From Vibrio plantisponsor (lineage in GTDB: Bacteria; Pseudomonadota; Gammaproteobacteria; Enterobacterales; Vibrionaceae): DNA of 64,000 nucleotides. The stretch is from contig NZ_JABEQC010000005.1 of NCBI RefSeq assembly GCF_013041605.1, forward strand, positions 1 through 64,000, given 5' to 3'. A program made the position numbers and the translations under genes. Positions 9,205 through 19,933 of the stretch are shown in pieces (the first letter of the stretch is position 1; each line of letters opens with the position of its first letter). Under the pieces are notes generated by a model. That model saw only the letters and a list, made by a program, of their open reading frames with translations. It did no database searches and was not told the DNA's origin.

Positions 9205-9651
9205 TCAATCGATATCACTTCTAGCAGCATCAACTGCTAGCGAGTCCGCAATCTCATTCCCTCTAACACCAGAATGCGCTCTAACCTTTTCGACTTCGAC
9301 ATACTTGGCAGAGCGTAACTCATCTACTGTCTGCCACAGGCGTCGATTCTTAATCTGTTTTTTATCAGCTCTACGCCAGCCTTTCTTTTTCCAGCCATCA
9401 AGCCAAAGGTTGAAACCTTTTACGCAGTACTCACTGTTTGAGTAGATGACATCACCATCTTCGGCATATTCCAGCCCTTCGATAAGTGCAAGTAACTCCA
9501 ACTCTGCATTGTCTGTCTCTCGGTCAATGGTGATAGCCTCCTCATGGACAATTTCGTCATCTTCATTGAAGACCACCAGCCCAATGCCTCCTCGTTTGCA
9601 GCCGTGTTGATTGTTTGGTGCAGCTCCGTCTACGTGAATTGAATAACTCAT
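9205..9651 (-). CDS. RNase HI-like protein with an altered active site
   Basis: 148 residues, the RNase HI length. The first catalytic Asp is in SIHVDGAAPNN (about 8), Glu in NAELELLAL (about 49), and the last Asp in RGNEIADSLA (about 137) after the AHSG histidine. The third position, Asp70 of E. coli in the TDSQY box, reads YSNSEYC here: the codon is AAC, Asn. An Asp-to-Asn change at this residue usually abolishes RNase H cleavage, so this copy may bind RNA/DNA hybrids without cutting, or be decaying. It lies among satellite-phage remnants. Confidence 0.8.
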   Translation of the reverse strand: MSYSIHVDGAAPNNQHGCKRGGIGLVVFNEDDEIVHEEAITIDRETDNAELELLALIEGLEYAEDGDVIYSNSEYCVKGFNLWLDGWKKKGWRRADKKQIKNRRLWQTVDELRSAKYVEVEKVRAHSGVRGNEIADSLAVDAARSDID

Positions 9652-9719
9652 TTTTTTATCTCTCTAGTTGCAAAAAGGGCGCATGACTTTGCTTAGCCAG
9701 CGCCCCGTTGATGTTTGTG

Positions 9720-9920
9720 TTACTGATAGGATTCTTGGTTGTCTCGTATACTCAGACGCGATTCCATCCATTCCTCGATTTCACTTTCGACCCAAGCTAC
9801 TGCTCGTCCGCCGAGTGGGACACTCTTCGGAAAATCGGTTTCATCAGCCATGAACTTGTAGATAGTTGAACGGCCAAGTCCTGTTAGTGACATCACTTCT
9901 TTAAGTCGTAGAAATCTCAT
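9720..9920 (-). CDS. alpA: AlpA-family phage/satellite regulator
   Basis: 66 residues from the ATG at 9920, which has GGAG 8 bases upstream; longer in-frame starts lack a ribosome-binding site. It is a small MerR-like winged helix with the AlpA signature: FLRLKEVMSLTGLGRSTIYK then FPKSVPLGGRAVAWVESEIEEW. AlpA proteins activate excision or gene expression in P4-like satellites and CP4-57-type prophages. It is followed upstream by a YagK/YfjJ gene, the same pairing as in those elements. Confidence 0.85.
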   Translation of the reverse strand: MRFLRLKEVMSLTGLGRSTIYKFMADETDFPKSVPLGGRAVAWVESEIEEWMESRLSIRDNQESYQ

Positions 9921-9987
9921 GGGAATTGTCTCCTGTATTTTGTATATACCCATGGGATAAGCCGCCACTGTAAAAAATGCAGTCGGT

Positions 9988-10587
9988 CTACTCCAAGCTA
10001 GAGCCAAAGAAGTAACGCTTTTCTTGCCACGCTTCAGCAAGGCTGCTCATACGGTGGAAGACAGTGTTCTTTATGTTGACGTCTTTGCTACGACAACGAG
10101 TCCCCACCCCATAATTTCCTCGGTCATTGAGAAACACCAATGAACGCGCTTCTCCGCTGTAGTGCTTTTCTATCGCTTCTTGCCAAGCCGTTTTAAGATG
10201 CTCAACCAATTCATTGCGCTTGTCCCAACAAATAGCGGGACCAAAGTGCTGGCTATAGTCAGTAAACAGCATCACGCGATAGTTGTGGGATGGCACCTTG
10301 TCTTCCCGCTTACGCCATACATAGAACAGAGAATCCGTATCAAGCTTTTCTTTAAACAGATTAAAGTAATCGTTGAGGATACTGAGGTCGGTATCTTGAT
10401 GGTCTTCTGGCAAAAACAAGTCCAAACGTGTGGCGAGAGCGATGTCAAACTGACTGAGTGCCTGTTCAAAGACATCGACCATCGAGGTCAATGCTGACTC
10501 GTATAACCCCTTGTCGCTGTAATACAGCGGGTAATCTTCAAAAGTTCTATCTAGAGTAATGCTTGGGAGGTAGGTTCTATTCGCCAT
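9988..10587 (-). CDS. YagK/YfjJ C-terminal domain protein (inovirus Gp2 / satellite-phage type)
   Basis: 199 residues from MANRTYLPS. The conserved features are FEQALSQFDIALATRLDLFLP near the middle and the SHNYRVMLFTDYSQHFGP region. This family occurs in P4-like satellites and inovirus-like elements and has been suggested to be replication-related; the molecular role is not established. The frame stays open upstream to 10674, into the disrupted DMT gene, but ATG 10587 gives the family-like start. With alpA it marks a satellite remnant; no integrase is present nearby. Confidence 0.75.
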   Translation of the reverse strand: MANRTYLPSITLDRTFEDYPLYYSDKGLYESALTSMVDVFEQALSQFDIALATRLDLFLPEDHQDTDLSILNDYFNLFKEKLDTDSLFYVWRKREDKVPSHNYRVMLFTDYSQHFGPAICWDKRNELVEHLKTAWQEAIEKHYSGEARSLVFLNDRGNYGVGTRCRSKDVNIKNTVFHRMSSLAEAWQEKRYFFGSSLE

Positions 10588-10621
10588 GAGTAATGCCTTT
10601 TGTGTGTGAATGACATAGGCA

Positions 10622-11389
10622 TTACTCGCGTTGTATTTTTTTAAGGTGAGTCGTGCCGCAACCTGCAAGCACACCTTGGATGATTAGTTGACTAAGCCAT
10701 AGCCCTAAGGGCAGTTCAACAAGATACGATATATTGGTATTGAGCAGAAATATCGGTAAAACAACTAAAGAAGAAATGACAGATACAAACGTCGTAACTG
10801 TCAGTGCTGGCAACTTGAAGACTTTGAGAAAGACCCCGAACCCGGCCCAAAGACTTCCAGCCAACCAAAACAAACCTAGGCCTTGCCATGAAAAATCGGC
10901 TCCGGTAACCAAAGAAGTAACATTAGATAAAACAAGACCAGCAATGATGATCATCAAACCTGACCATTGCAAAAGACGAATTTTGAATTTGAGCAGTAAT
11001 GCACTCCACACAATGCCCATCGTACTCATAGCGATAAATGGCAACATTGCGGAATTCGCTGGAGAAGAGCTTTGCAAACCCAAAAACAAGGTAATAGCGA
11101 ATAACGGTCCAGCAAGAATTGATGCCAGCAGCCAAGAACGAAGATTGCTGGTAATCAAGTGTTTAGTTTGCCAAAACCGTCGGCCATGCAATGGTAACAG
11201 AATAAACATCGCGCCGAGGTAACGAAGCATCATCAAGTCAGTAACATTCATACCTGAATCAAATGCCAGTCTTCCAGCAACCGTGTAAAGCGCCCCAATT
11301 GAAGCGGCACTAATACCCCAAATAATCCCTTTTAGCTGATCCGTGTAGAACGCAGAAAACCTCGCCCCAATGGCTGCTAATATGGTCAT
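10622..11389 (-). pseudogene. DMT/EamA family transporter, 3' truncated
   Basis: 255 residues with about nine hydrophobic helices of the drug/metabolite transporter fold (first EamA unit from IIWGISAASIGALYTV, second from FSWQGLGLFWLAGSLWAG). Intact members have ten helices and about 290-300 residues. The helix starting QLIIQGVLAG breaks off into an unrelated charged tail (CGTTHLKKIQRE). The breakpoint near 10660 coincides with the start of the YagK/AlpA block, and no 3' remainder is seen on the other side. It is probably non-functional. Confidence 0.75.
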
Positions 11390-11582
11390 AAATTGCCCTA
11401 ACCCTTAGGGGGTAATCTGATTTCAATAGGGCAATTCTATGGACTTATTTTCACTTAATAAGGGAGGTAAACCGCATACGACTTATTACTGGTTGGAATA
11501 GATCGTCTATTCTGAACTTCAAATATAAGTTACTGTTCTGATGGGGTGGGAATAGGGAAGGAATTTATAAAAGGTCAGCCAT

Positions 11583-12217
11583 GTGCCTGCGGCGGAGGTT
11601 CAAAGCCGCGCTCTACGGAAAATTTGGAGCGCAGCGGAAAACTTGTCAGACAGCGGCACCACCAGACACTCCGTGCGACTACTGTGCCAGTTGTTTGATG
11701 AGTACGCGTGGAGGAGCTGCGCAAAGTCGAAGCGACAACGTGACAATGAACGACTTACAGGCCAACTCAAACAATGTTGGCTTGAGTCTGGTGGTATCTA
11801 TGGATACCGCAAACTCCATCGAGATCTGCGTGATCTTGGCGAGCAATGCGATATTAATCGTGTGCATCGCCTGATGCAGCGAGCAGGACTGCGAGCGCAA
11901 GTTAGCTATCGCAAACCGAGAGCGCCTAGTTGTGAGCAACACGTTGTTACGCCAAATCGTTTAGAACGGCAATTCGATCCATTAGCGCCCAACACGGCTT
12001 GGGTAACAGATATTACGTACATCAAAACGCATGGAGGCTTTTCTTTCAACTGCTGAAACGTGAACGAATTAAGCGAAATATCTATGCGACCAGGGACGAC
12101 GCAAAGATGGATGTGTTTAATTATATTGAGATGTTTTACAACCCGAAACGACAGCATAGTTCCAATGATGGGCTATCACCGTTAGAGTATGAACGTCAGT
12201 ATTTTAATGAGGCTTAA
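11583..12217 (+). pseudogene. IS3-family transposase OrfB, internally deleted
   Basis: The first part (to about 12050) holds the HTH_21-like region (ESGGIYGYRKLHRDLRDLG) and the start of the integrase core (NTAWVTDITYIKTHGG). The coding sense then jumps to the far C-terminus (NIYATRDDAKMDVFNYIEMF, then NPKRQHSSNDGLSPLEYE). Roughly a hundred codons with the second Asp and the Glu of the DDE triad are missing, and the frame changes at the join. This is a dead remnant. Confidence 0.8.
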
Positions 12218-12253
12218 AGTCGTCTACTGAAGTAGTGGCGATTCAAACAACAC

Positions 12254-12409
12254 CTCTTCAAAACATTGAACGAGGTCCGTGAGCTGACTGAAAACTGGAT
12301 GAAAGAATATAACGAAGAACGCCCTCGTGACGCACTGAACGATCTGACACCATGGGAATACTTGATGAAGCATGAACAAGCCGAAACCTCTAATTACTGG
12401 TGTAACTAA
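12254..12409 (+). pseudogene. 3' fragment of a second IS3-family OrfB
   Basis: An open stretch encoding LFKTLNEVRELTENWMKEYN, then EERPRDALNDLTPWEYL and ending SNYWCN-stop. This is the C-terminus of a different IS3-group transposase, including the last helix after the DDE Glu. A GGCGGTTTACA stretch just after it could be that element's terminal repeat; GTAAACCGC also occurs at about 11468-11476, to the left. Confidence 0.7.
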
Positions 12410-12523
12410 TTAGGGGCGGTTTACAAAGCGTTGCAGATATTTTATTTATCACTAAAATAAAACAGATAATAAAAAATAAATCGTCAGTGTTGTACTTGCA
12501 TTTTTTGTCACATGAGGTGTTTT

Positions 12524-14152
12524 ATGTTCGGGATAGTAACAAAGAGCATTAGATTCAAACTTTCTATTTCTATGGGGGTTGCAGTTTTATCGCTAATTAT
12601 CTTATTTCTAACGTACGGCACGCTAACCAAAAAACTAAACAAAGGCGTAGATGATTTTGGTCATCAGTTCCTTCCTTCTGTTTCTTTCGTTTTGAATGCA
12701 GACCGAGATTTATATCAAGCTTATGTGGCTCAACTCCATTATTTGCTTAGTCCGGGGCAAGACGATATAAAAGACTTCAAAGACAATGCTAAGCAAGCTT
12801 ATGACGGCATGATGAAGTTTAAGAATCTGATGGATGACCACCCTGCAATCACGAGCAAAGTGAATGACTTTGAAAACCGTTTTAGAAAATGGGAGCAATC
12901 GTCGAATGAGTTTTTCAAGCTGGTAGATAGCGGAACTACCAAAGAAGCAGAAGCGTTACTTGGTTCAACAGTTTCTGATGATTTCCAGAGCTTACGAAAG
13001 CTCTATGATATCGCCAGTCAAGAGCTAGATTCACAGGCCAAAGTCGAAGTAAATGAATTCTCAGAAGAGACTTCAAAGACGCAGCTCTACATGTTGATAT
13101 TCGTTGCCTTCATCATCATCCTTACTGGAACGTTAAGTTATGTCGTTCCTAAAGTGCTGGTCAGCAGTGTCAATGATCTCACTCGACGTATCAAAGAAAT
13201 CAGCGAAGGAGACGGTGACTTAACACAACGCATCAACTCCAAACGCACCGACGAACTGGGTAAGCTGGCTTCGGCATTCGATGATTTTGTGGCTAAACTG
13301 CAAACCCTCATTTCTGAAATATCATCAAGCAGCACGTCGCTAGAAAGCAATGTGGTTCAACTTACAAATACTCACGAGAATGCTCAACGTGTAAGTAATG
13401 AACAAACGAGGAGCATTGAGCATATTGCTGCGGCAGTGAATGAATTCAGTGTATCCATTCGCGAAGTGGCAGAACGGACTCTAAGATCGGCGAACGAAAC
13501 TGATCACACCGCAGAGCTTACCACTCAGGGTATGAAGATTATAGATAACTCGGTGGATGAGATTAACCAACTCGCGAACTCCATCAAAAAAGCTAATCAA
13601 GTGATTGAGCAACTGGCGAGTGAATCAAACAATATCGTTACCGTGCTCGAAGTGATTCGTAACATCGCAGAACAAACCAACCTACTCGCTCTTAATGCCG
13701 CTATTGAAGCTGCACGAGCTGGTGAACAAGGTAGAGGGTTCGCGGTCGTTGCCGACGAAGTTCGCTCTCTGGCAAGCAAAACACAAAAATCCACTGAAGA
13801 AATTCAGAACATGATCGACAAGTTACAAAGGGGTGTGAAAGACGCCGTGAGTTCAATCTTAGATGGTTCAAACCGTGTTGAGAAGAATGTTGAGTTGTCG
13901 CTAAACATTCAGCAAATGTTTGAATCCATTCAGTCTTCCGCAACAATCGTTAGTGACATGGCAACTCAGATCGCTACTGCGACAGAGCAACAAAGCAGTG
14001 TGTCAGAAGAGTTGAGCACCAACCTTGAACACTTAAACGAACAAAACCGAGTGAGCCAAGGTTTGTCGAATGATATTAACGAAGTAGCGAAACGGGTAGG
14101 TAGTTCAGTTAATAAACTGTCTAAAGATGTAGGTCAGTTTAAAATCGGTTAA
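12524..14152 (+). CDS. Methyl-accepting chemotaxis protein
   Basis: 542 residues from the ATG at 12524, preceded by GAGG at 12514; an ATG at 12512 overlaps that site and is less likely. TM1 is at about 11-33. A periplasmic four-helix-bundle-type sensor (about 40-185) follows, then TM2 (about 190-212), HAMP (about 213-265) and a signalling domain whose hairpin tip ([20 protein letters not shown]) lies near 386-406. It should pass ligand signals to CheA/CheW. The ligand is unknown. It stands alone and is followed by a terminator. Confidence 0.92.
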   Translation: MFGIVTKSIRFKLSISMGVAVLSLIILFLTYGTLTKKLNKGVDDFGHQFLPSVSFVLNADRDLYQAYVAQLHYLLSPGQDDIKDFKDNAKQAYDGMMKFKNLMDDHPAITSKVNDFENRFRKWEQSSNEFFKLVDSGTTKEAEALLGSTVSDDFQSLRKLYDIASQELDSQAKVEVNEFSEETSKTQLYMLIFVAFIIILTGTLSYVVPKVLVSSVNDLTRRIKEISEGDGDLTQRINSKRTDELGKLASAFDDFVAKLQTLISEISSSSTSLESNVVQLTNTHENAQRVSNEQTRSIEHIAAAVNEFSVSIREVAERTLRSANETDHTAELTTQGMKIIDNSVDEINQLANSIKKANQVIEQLASESNNIVTVLEVIRNIAEQTNLLALNAAIEAARAGEQGRGFAVVADEVRSLASKTQKSTEEIQNMIDKLQRGVKDAVSSILDGSNRVEKNVELSLNIQQMFESIQSSATIVSDMATQIATATEQQSSVSEELSTNLEHLNEQNRVSQGLSNDINEVAKRVGSSVNKLSKDVGQFKIG

Positions 14153-14173
14153 CCCTCACTCCCGAACGTAGAC

Positions 14174-14205
14174 AAAGGAGCACTTATCTGTGCTCCTTTT
14201 CATTT
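14174..14205 (+). terminator. Rho-independent terminator after the chemoreceptor gene
   Basis: AAAGGAGCAC and GTGCTCCTTT form a 10-bp stem with a TTATCT loop, followed by a T-rich tract (TTTTCATTTT). Confidence 0.85.
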
Positions 14206-14376
14206 TGTCATTATTAATACTGACAAAAAATAAGGAATGTGGAACTATATGCACTTAGTTTTACGGTTATAATGACGTTATCTTCCATTTACTAAGGCGA
14301 CATGATGAAAGCAGACCTCCTTTCAGATGATATTGGTCAACATAAAGTCTGAATCACCACCAACTGATTGCTGAAA

Positions 14377-15351
<975 letters not shown>

Positions 15352-15371
15352 TGAGGTGCGTCTTAGCACCT

Positions 15372-15767
15372 CTAATCAGATGGCCAAATTCACTATGCCA
15401 CAACATTCGGAAATGCATTACTTGGCCCATCACGATAAAGTAATTCATAGCCATAAATGTCTAAATTTCTGTCAAAAATGGGCTGCCTTGCTACATAACT
15501 GAACATAGTTCGCTACACCTTACACTCACTGATGCTGATCACTTATGAGATGTAACTCGAAGAAAACACAAAAACCAACTAGAAGTTTTGAATACCATGA
15601 TGAAAAGCTATTTCACATAACTTGTACGTGATAGGTATCGACTAAAGATGCTTAACATTTCATTGGTTACAGTATGACATCTCTTAGTCTACATCGTTCT
15701 AGTACCAAAAATCGCAACCATACGAAGGCATTTTAAACGACCACTCAATTAAAATATGGGCACTTTA
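15372..15767. other. Intergenic stretch, no gene seen
   Basis: About 400 AT-rich bases between the IS remnant and the end of the leftward adhesin operon. No coding frame, RNA fold or strong terminator was recognised. Confidence 0.4.
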
Positions 15768-16688
15768 TCATTTGTACCCTCCTGATATTAATGGCTCATC
15801 CAACTTCAATGCTATTTTGTTTCGATGAATAGCTTCTTCAGGAAGCCTTAAAAATCCATACTGATTCAGCGTTTCAGTATGACTTGAGGTAATCGTAAGT
15901 TCTAAGACGCGTTGTTCGCTTTGATTCAACTCATTTCGGTATGGAGGTAAGTCTACGTACATGTAGTAGACACTTGATAGAGGATATCTTCCTGAATAAA
16001 TGGTTTCGATGTTCACCTCTTGTAAATCACCATATCTGTCGATGATAGAAAGTATCTTACTGTCTTCCCACTTATCGTTATAGGTCACATAAACCATGGA
16101 TGCAGCTTCACTGTCTAACTTATCAAGCAAGTCATCTTCATCAGCAACAAACTGAGTTAAAGAGTAAGTCCCTTTTGAACATTCCACCCAATCACTAAAC
16201 CTCTGATGAATGTTAAAGTCCTCAGAGACTGCAAATGGAAGGATATACTGCTCACTTACACTCTTGATTTCTCGAGGCCATTTAGCCGGAGTTATATCTT
16301 CATTACAGCCAAAAACGTTACCAATCTGACCAACTGTCATTGAAGTATTCGGGTTATCCTGATTGATCAAGATGGCGACAACATCAGCAGTTAGATAAAG
16401 CTGGGTAGGACGGTATCCTTTCAGGTTGTAAAACTTTGCGACTTCTAAATCCGTCCATTTTTTTGAGGTGATGCCAATTTTGTATCGCCCCAAAAGCATG
16501 TCCCCCGGAATATCTTGGCTGCCATTTATTTCTGCATCAATACCCTGCTCACTCACCAATTGGTTAGCTAAATCGGAGATATAACTTTCAGCACCGATAA
16601 TAGCTTTATCGTTGGCGGGAGACTCTTCAGCGAAGGCAAAATAAGATATAAAAGCAAACAGAAACAAAACTATACGTTTAGTTTTCAT
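15768..16688 (-). CDS. PstS-like periplasmic binding protein
   Basis: 306 residues. A Sec signal peptide (IVLFLFAFISYFAFAEES) is followed by a PBP-like fold with phosphate-binding-protein features: DADINGSQDIPGDMLLGRYKIG-type opening, YNLKGYRPTQLYLTADVVAI, and SGRYPLSSVYYMYVDLPP near 235-250, the usual late PstS motif. No phosphate ABC permease genes are nearby. It is the last gene of the adhesin secretion operon and overlaps the upstream ompA-like gene by 11 bases, so its role is probably tied to adhesin display or sensing rather than ordinary transport. That link is inference from position. Confidence 0.75.
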   Translation of the reverse strand: MKTKRIVLFLFAFISYFAFAEESPANDKAIIGAESYISDLANQLVSEQGIDAEINGSQDIPGDMLLGRYKIGITSKKWTDLEVAKFYNLKGYRPTQLYLTADVVAILINQDNPNTSMTVGQIGNVFGCNEDITPAKWPREIKSVSEQYILPFAVSEDFNIHQRFSDWVECSKGTYSLTQFVADEDDLLDKLDSEAASMVYVTYNDKWEDSKILSIIDRYGDLQEVNIETIYSGRYPLSSVYYMYVDLPPYRNELNQSEQRVLELTITSSHTETLNQYGFLRLPEEAIHRNKIALKLDEPLISGGYK

Positions 16689-17298
16689 TTTTAACCTCCA
16701 CTGCCGAACCTGGGTTGAGAACAGAATCAGAGCTAAAAATTGTCCACGAAGGCTTAACGCTCATAGTGCTTTCCTCTACCACAGCGATCGTTCGGCGATG
16801 CCGCTCTTTCAGTTGTGAGGTCAACGACGTTATTTGAGTAAATTCTTGCTCCTCAATTCGTTGGGGATCAACTCCATTTTGAACAAGTAAAGTCCTGATT
16901 ACGTGAGTGCGTCTCTTTGCAAGTTCCCGGTTGTAATCCAACGTTGCTTCAGGACTGGTATCTCCGATTAGGATAGCTTTAGATTCAGGATTGGACGCCA
17001 AAAGTCCCAGTAACTCTTTCAATGGTGTTTGATGCTCAGACTTAATATCAGACTTGTCCATATCAAAGAAGAAACTAACCACATTGAAATTTTGTATAGT
17101 ATGCCAATCTGCACATCCCTGACTATCAACTAAGACGCCTTCAGGAGTATCCGCGCACAGATCCCTTTGATTAATCACGCCATCTTTATCTTGATCGGAT
17201 AAATCATCCAACTGATGTCGGGTGGTTCGCACATCTGGTTGTTGTGCACAACCTAGAAGCAAGAGAGCCATCAGAAATAAATAATGGAACTTACTCAT
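16678..17298 (-). CDS. OmpA-family peptidoglycan-binding lipoprotein
   Basis: 206 residues from the ATG at 17298, which has GGAGAAAGG just upstream. LMALLLLGCAQQ is a lipoprotein signal (Cys about 17). A TSP3-like calcium repeat (DQDKDGVINQRDLCADTPEG) precedes an OmpA C-terminal domain (about 80-180) that binds diaminopimelate peptidoglycan. It overlaps the tolC-like stop by 8 bases. OmpA-like genes accompany large-adhesin type I systems in other gammaproteobacteria and probably anchor the secretion complex to the wall. Confidence 0.85.
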   Translation of the reverse strand: MSKFHYLFLMALLLLGCAQQPDVRTTRHQLDDLSDQDKDGVINQRDLCADTPEGVLVDSQGCADWHTIQNFNVVSFFFDMDKSDIKSEHQTPLKELLGLLASNPESKAILIGDTSPEATLDYNRELAKRRTHVIRTLLVQNGVDPQRIEEQEFTQITSLTSQLKERHRRTIAVVEESTMSVKPSWTIFSSDSVLNPGSAVEVKNEN

Positions 17299-18604
17299 TG
17301 CCTTTCTCCTGCCATTCCTCTGGATATTCAACTCTTAGAGCGTAAGTCAATGTACCCATCGCATTAAATAAACGATATGCCGCCACTAATCGATCATATT
17401 TAGTTCGCACATAATTTCGTCGAGCTGCGAATGTTTCGACTTTGGCATCCAATACATCAAGCAAGCTTCTTCGACCTACATTAAATTGCTGGATGTAACC
17501 AAGCTCTGCAATTTTTGCTGCATCTACGTTAGTTTTTAAGATGTTTTTCTGCTGTTCTAACAATTCGTAGGCATTCCACGCCAGTTGGGTACCTTCTTCT
17601 GCATCCAACTGAGCCTGAAGACGCACAGCTCGAGCTTCTTCAGCACGCCAAGCGGAAGATTCCACTCTTGAATTAGTCGTAAATCCACTAAAAATATCGT
17701 AGTTAAGTGTCAGCATTATCTTGGCATCTTCATTAATTCCTTCGATGTTATCTACATTGTCCGTTTTGTTAGCGGAGAGTTCGAGTTTTAGCTCGGGATA
17801 GTAACCACCTTTTTCTCGGTCAATTTCTTTTCGAGCAGCGTTCAAATCATTGATAGCTGACTTAATAGACGGATGCCCATCTGTCGCCTGTTGTTTCGCT
17901 ATGTCGACATTTGGAGGGATTAGACGGGCATCAAATACGGGCTCAATGATATCTTTTGGTGCTTTACCAACTAAACGTAAGTATTTGGTCTTTGCATCAT
18001 TAAGATTGTTTTGAGAAGCGATGAGTGACGATTGAGCTGTCGCGACTCGAGAAGCAATCTGTGCTAAATCAGAATTACTGGTTAACCCTTTCTCTTTTTT
18101 GTCCAAGATTAACTGGTATATTTCCTGATGCTCTCGTAGGTTTCTCTTTGTCAGTTCCAAAAGTTCTTCGGCGTGCAAAACATCAACGTAAACCTTCACA
18201 GTTTCCAAGGCGATATTTTCGGCAGAAGATAATAAACTCAGCCTTGCGGCCTCAGCTTCTAAGTCAAGTCTTTCAATGTCCGATGTCGTAGCAAAACCAT
18301 CAAACAACAGTTGTGAGATTTTTATACCCAGTTCGGTTCTATCCAGAATCCGATCTTCGCTATCAATATAGTTACCATTGCTATAACGAGTTCCTTCATA
18401 ACCAGCAGCGGCATATAGATTTACTTGAGGTAAATAGCTCCCACCCACGGCATCGCTGTCTTTACGCATCGATTGGAAACGGGAATATTTGGCAAGTAAG
18501 TCCGGTGAGCTATCCAGAGCAAGTGCTACAGATTCTTCAAGCGTCATTGCATTTACAATGGGACTAGCCAGCAAACATCCCAAAACTATTGTTTTAAAAC
18601 GCAT
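17291..18604 (-). CDS. TolC-family outer-membrane secretion pore
   Basis: 437 residues with a cleavable signal peptide (LGCLLASPIVNAMTLEE) and the two repeated outer-membrane efflux protein units. Features are the AVGGSYLPQVNLYAAAGYEG start of the first barrel segment and long helices such as EIYQLILDKKEKGLTSNSDL. It should be the outer-membrane channel of the type I system that exports the giant adhesin (LapE/AggA equivalent). It lies 18 bases after the HlyD gene. Confidence 0.9.
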   Translation of the reverse strand: MRFKTIVLGCLLASPIVNAMTLEESVALALDSSPDLLAKYSRFQSMRKDSDAVGGSYLPQVNLYAAAGYEGTRYSNGNYIDSEDRILDRTELGIKISQLLFDGFATTSDIERLDLEAEAARLSLLSSAENIALETVKVYVDVLHAEELLELTKRNLREHQEIYQLILDKKEKGLTSNSDLAQIASRVATAQSSLIASQNNLNDAKTKYLRLVGKAPKDIIEPVFDARLIPPNVDIAKQQATDGHPSIKSAINDLNAARKEIDREKGGYYPELKLELSANKTDNVDNIEGINEDAKIMLTLNYDIFSGFTTNSRVESSAWRAEEARAVRLQAQLDAEEGTQLAWNAYELLEQQKNILKTNVDAAKIAELGYIQQFNVGRRSLLDVLDAKVETFAARRNYVRTKYDRLVAAYRLFNAMGTLTYALRVEYPEEWQEKGNE

Positions 18605-18622
18605 TAAATGTCCTTATTGGTA

Positions 18623-19933
18623 TTATCTTTCTCGTAAAGCGTTCTCTTTCGCTCTCAATATTGGTTTTAACCAATAACTGAGAACCGATTTTTCCCCTGT
18701 CATAATATCGACCACAACTTGCATTCCAGGAATAATGGTGAATTGTTCATTACTTTCTAACGTAATATTTGCTCGGTAATAAGCATGACCTTCGTCGTTT
18801 TTTAAAGCATCAGCACTCACATAGCTGACTGTTCCTTTAAGTCCTCCGTAAATAACGAAATCGTAAGCAGACAGCTTCACCGTAGCTTCTAACCCCGGCC
18901 GGATAAAAGCGATGTTTTGTGGCGAAATACGGGCCTCCACAATCAGTTCACTATTCAATGGAACAAGTTCCATAATGGGCTCGCCGGGCTTCACAACGCC
19001 CCCAATGGTGCGTACAAAAATATCTTTTACGGTTCCATCTACTGGAGAAATTATCTGAGTGCGCTGTAATTGATCGGCTATTGCTTGCTGACTTTCATTA
19101 AGCTGCGCTAGCTTAGTTAGAACCTCATTCAGTTGCCCCTGAACTTCTGTGCGAAATGTCAGAGCGATCCCTCTTCGGTCAGCGACTGATTCAGAATAAG
19201 CCGCTTTCTGTTTCTGTGCTGCCGCTTTTGAACTCGATAAATCGCCACTGACTTTGATGACATCTCGATTGAGCTTGAACAGTTCAACTTCTGCAACCGC
19301 TCCGCTCTCGACCACGTCTTTCAACATATCTCGCTCTTTGGTAACAATCTTCAAACTGCTCTGTAATGTGTCGATAGTATTGAGCGTATCGTTGTATGCC
19401 TGTGCCTGCTGCTCAATTCTTAACTGCGCTTCTTCCAGTTCAGATTTAAGCTGATCAAGTCTCTCAACATAATTTGCTTTGGCATTCCAATAAGCGGGGT
19501 GACTTGTTTCGGCAACTTCAAATGGTTGAGGTTCAATGACAACCTGTTCTTGCCAATTTAAGTTAGCGTTGTTTACTTTTACCGTCTTTAATTCCACTTG
19601 TAATCGCTGTTTCTGAGCCAGTAATGAGTCAACCTGCTGGTTGGACTCTAAAAAGGACGATTTGAAGCGAGTATCATCAAGTATCGCTATGACTTCTCCT
19701 TTCCTTACTATCTGACCAGCGTTAACGTGTAATTGTTTTAATATTCCGCCTTCGAGACTTTGAATCGTTTGAACGGAAAGAGAAGGAACCACTTCACCTT
19801 CACCGACAATGACTTCGTCCAATTGTGCCCATGCAGCCCAGAAAATAGCCCCTGTAATCAATGCGGCTGATAACCAAATCAACTTCCTAGAACGATAAGC
19901 TAAATGAGCATTACTCCAACGAACGCTACTCAT
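18623..19933 (-). CDS. HlyD-family membrane fusion protein (type I secretion)
   Basis: 436 residues. One N-terminal transmembrane helix (LIWLSAALITGAIFWAAWA, about 18-36), a lipoyl half (VVPSLSVQTIQSLEGGILKQ), a long coiled coil (about 90-270), the second lipoyl half (QIISPVDGTVKDIFVRTIGG), and the HlyD C-terminal signature PGMQVVVDIMTGEKS. It bridges the inner-membrane ABC transporter and the TolC-like pore. It overlaps the transporter gene by 4 bases. Confidence 0.92.
   Translation of the reverse strand: MSSVRWSNAHLAYRSRKLIWLSAALITGAIFWAAWAQLDEVIVGEGEVVPSLSVQTIQSLEGGILKQLHVNAGQIVRKGEVIAILDDTRFKSSFLESNQQVDSLLAQKQRLQVELKTVKVNNANLNWQEQVVIEPQPFEVAETSHPAYWNAKANYVERLDQLKSELEEAQLRIEQQAQAYNDTLNTIDTLQSSLKIVTKERDMLKDVVESGAVAEVELFKLNRDVIKVSGDLSSSKAAAQKQKAAYSESVADRRGIALTFRTEVQGQLNEVLTKLAQLNESQQAIADQLQRTQIISPVDGTVKDIFVRTIGGVVKPGEPIMELVPLNSELIVEARISPQNIAFIRPGLEATVKLSAYDFVIYGGLKGTVSYVSADALKNDEGHAYYRANITLESNEQFTIIPGMQVVVDIMTGEKSVLSYWLKPILRAKENALRER

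Noticed and set aside
11463..12420. GTAAACCGC at both sides as terminal repeats of one intact insertion sequence
   Set aside because: The stretch contains pieces of two different IS3-family transposases and the repeats match only over nine bases, so a single element cannot be defined.
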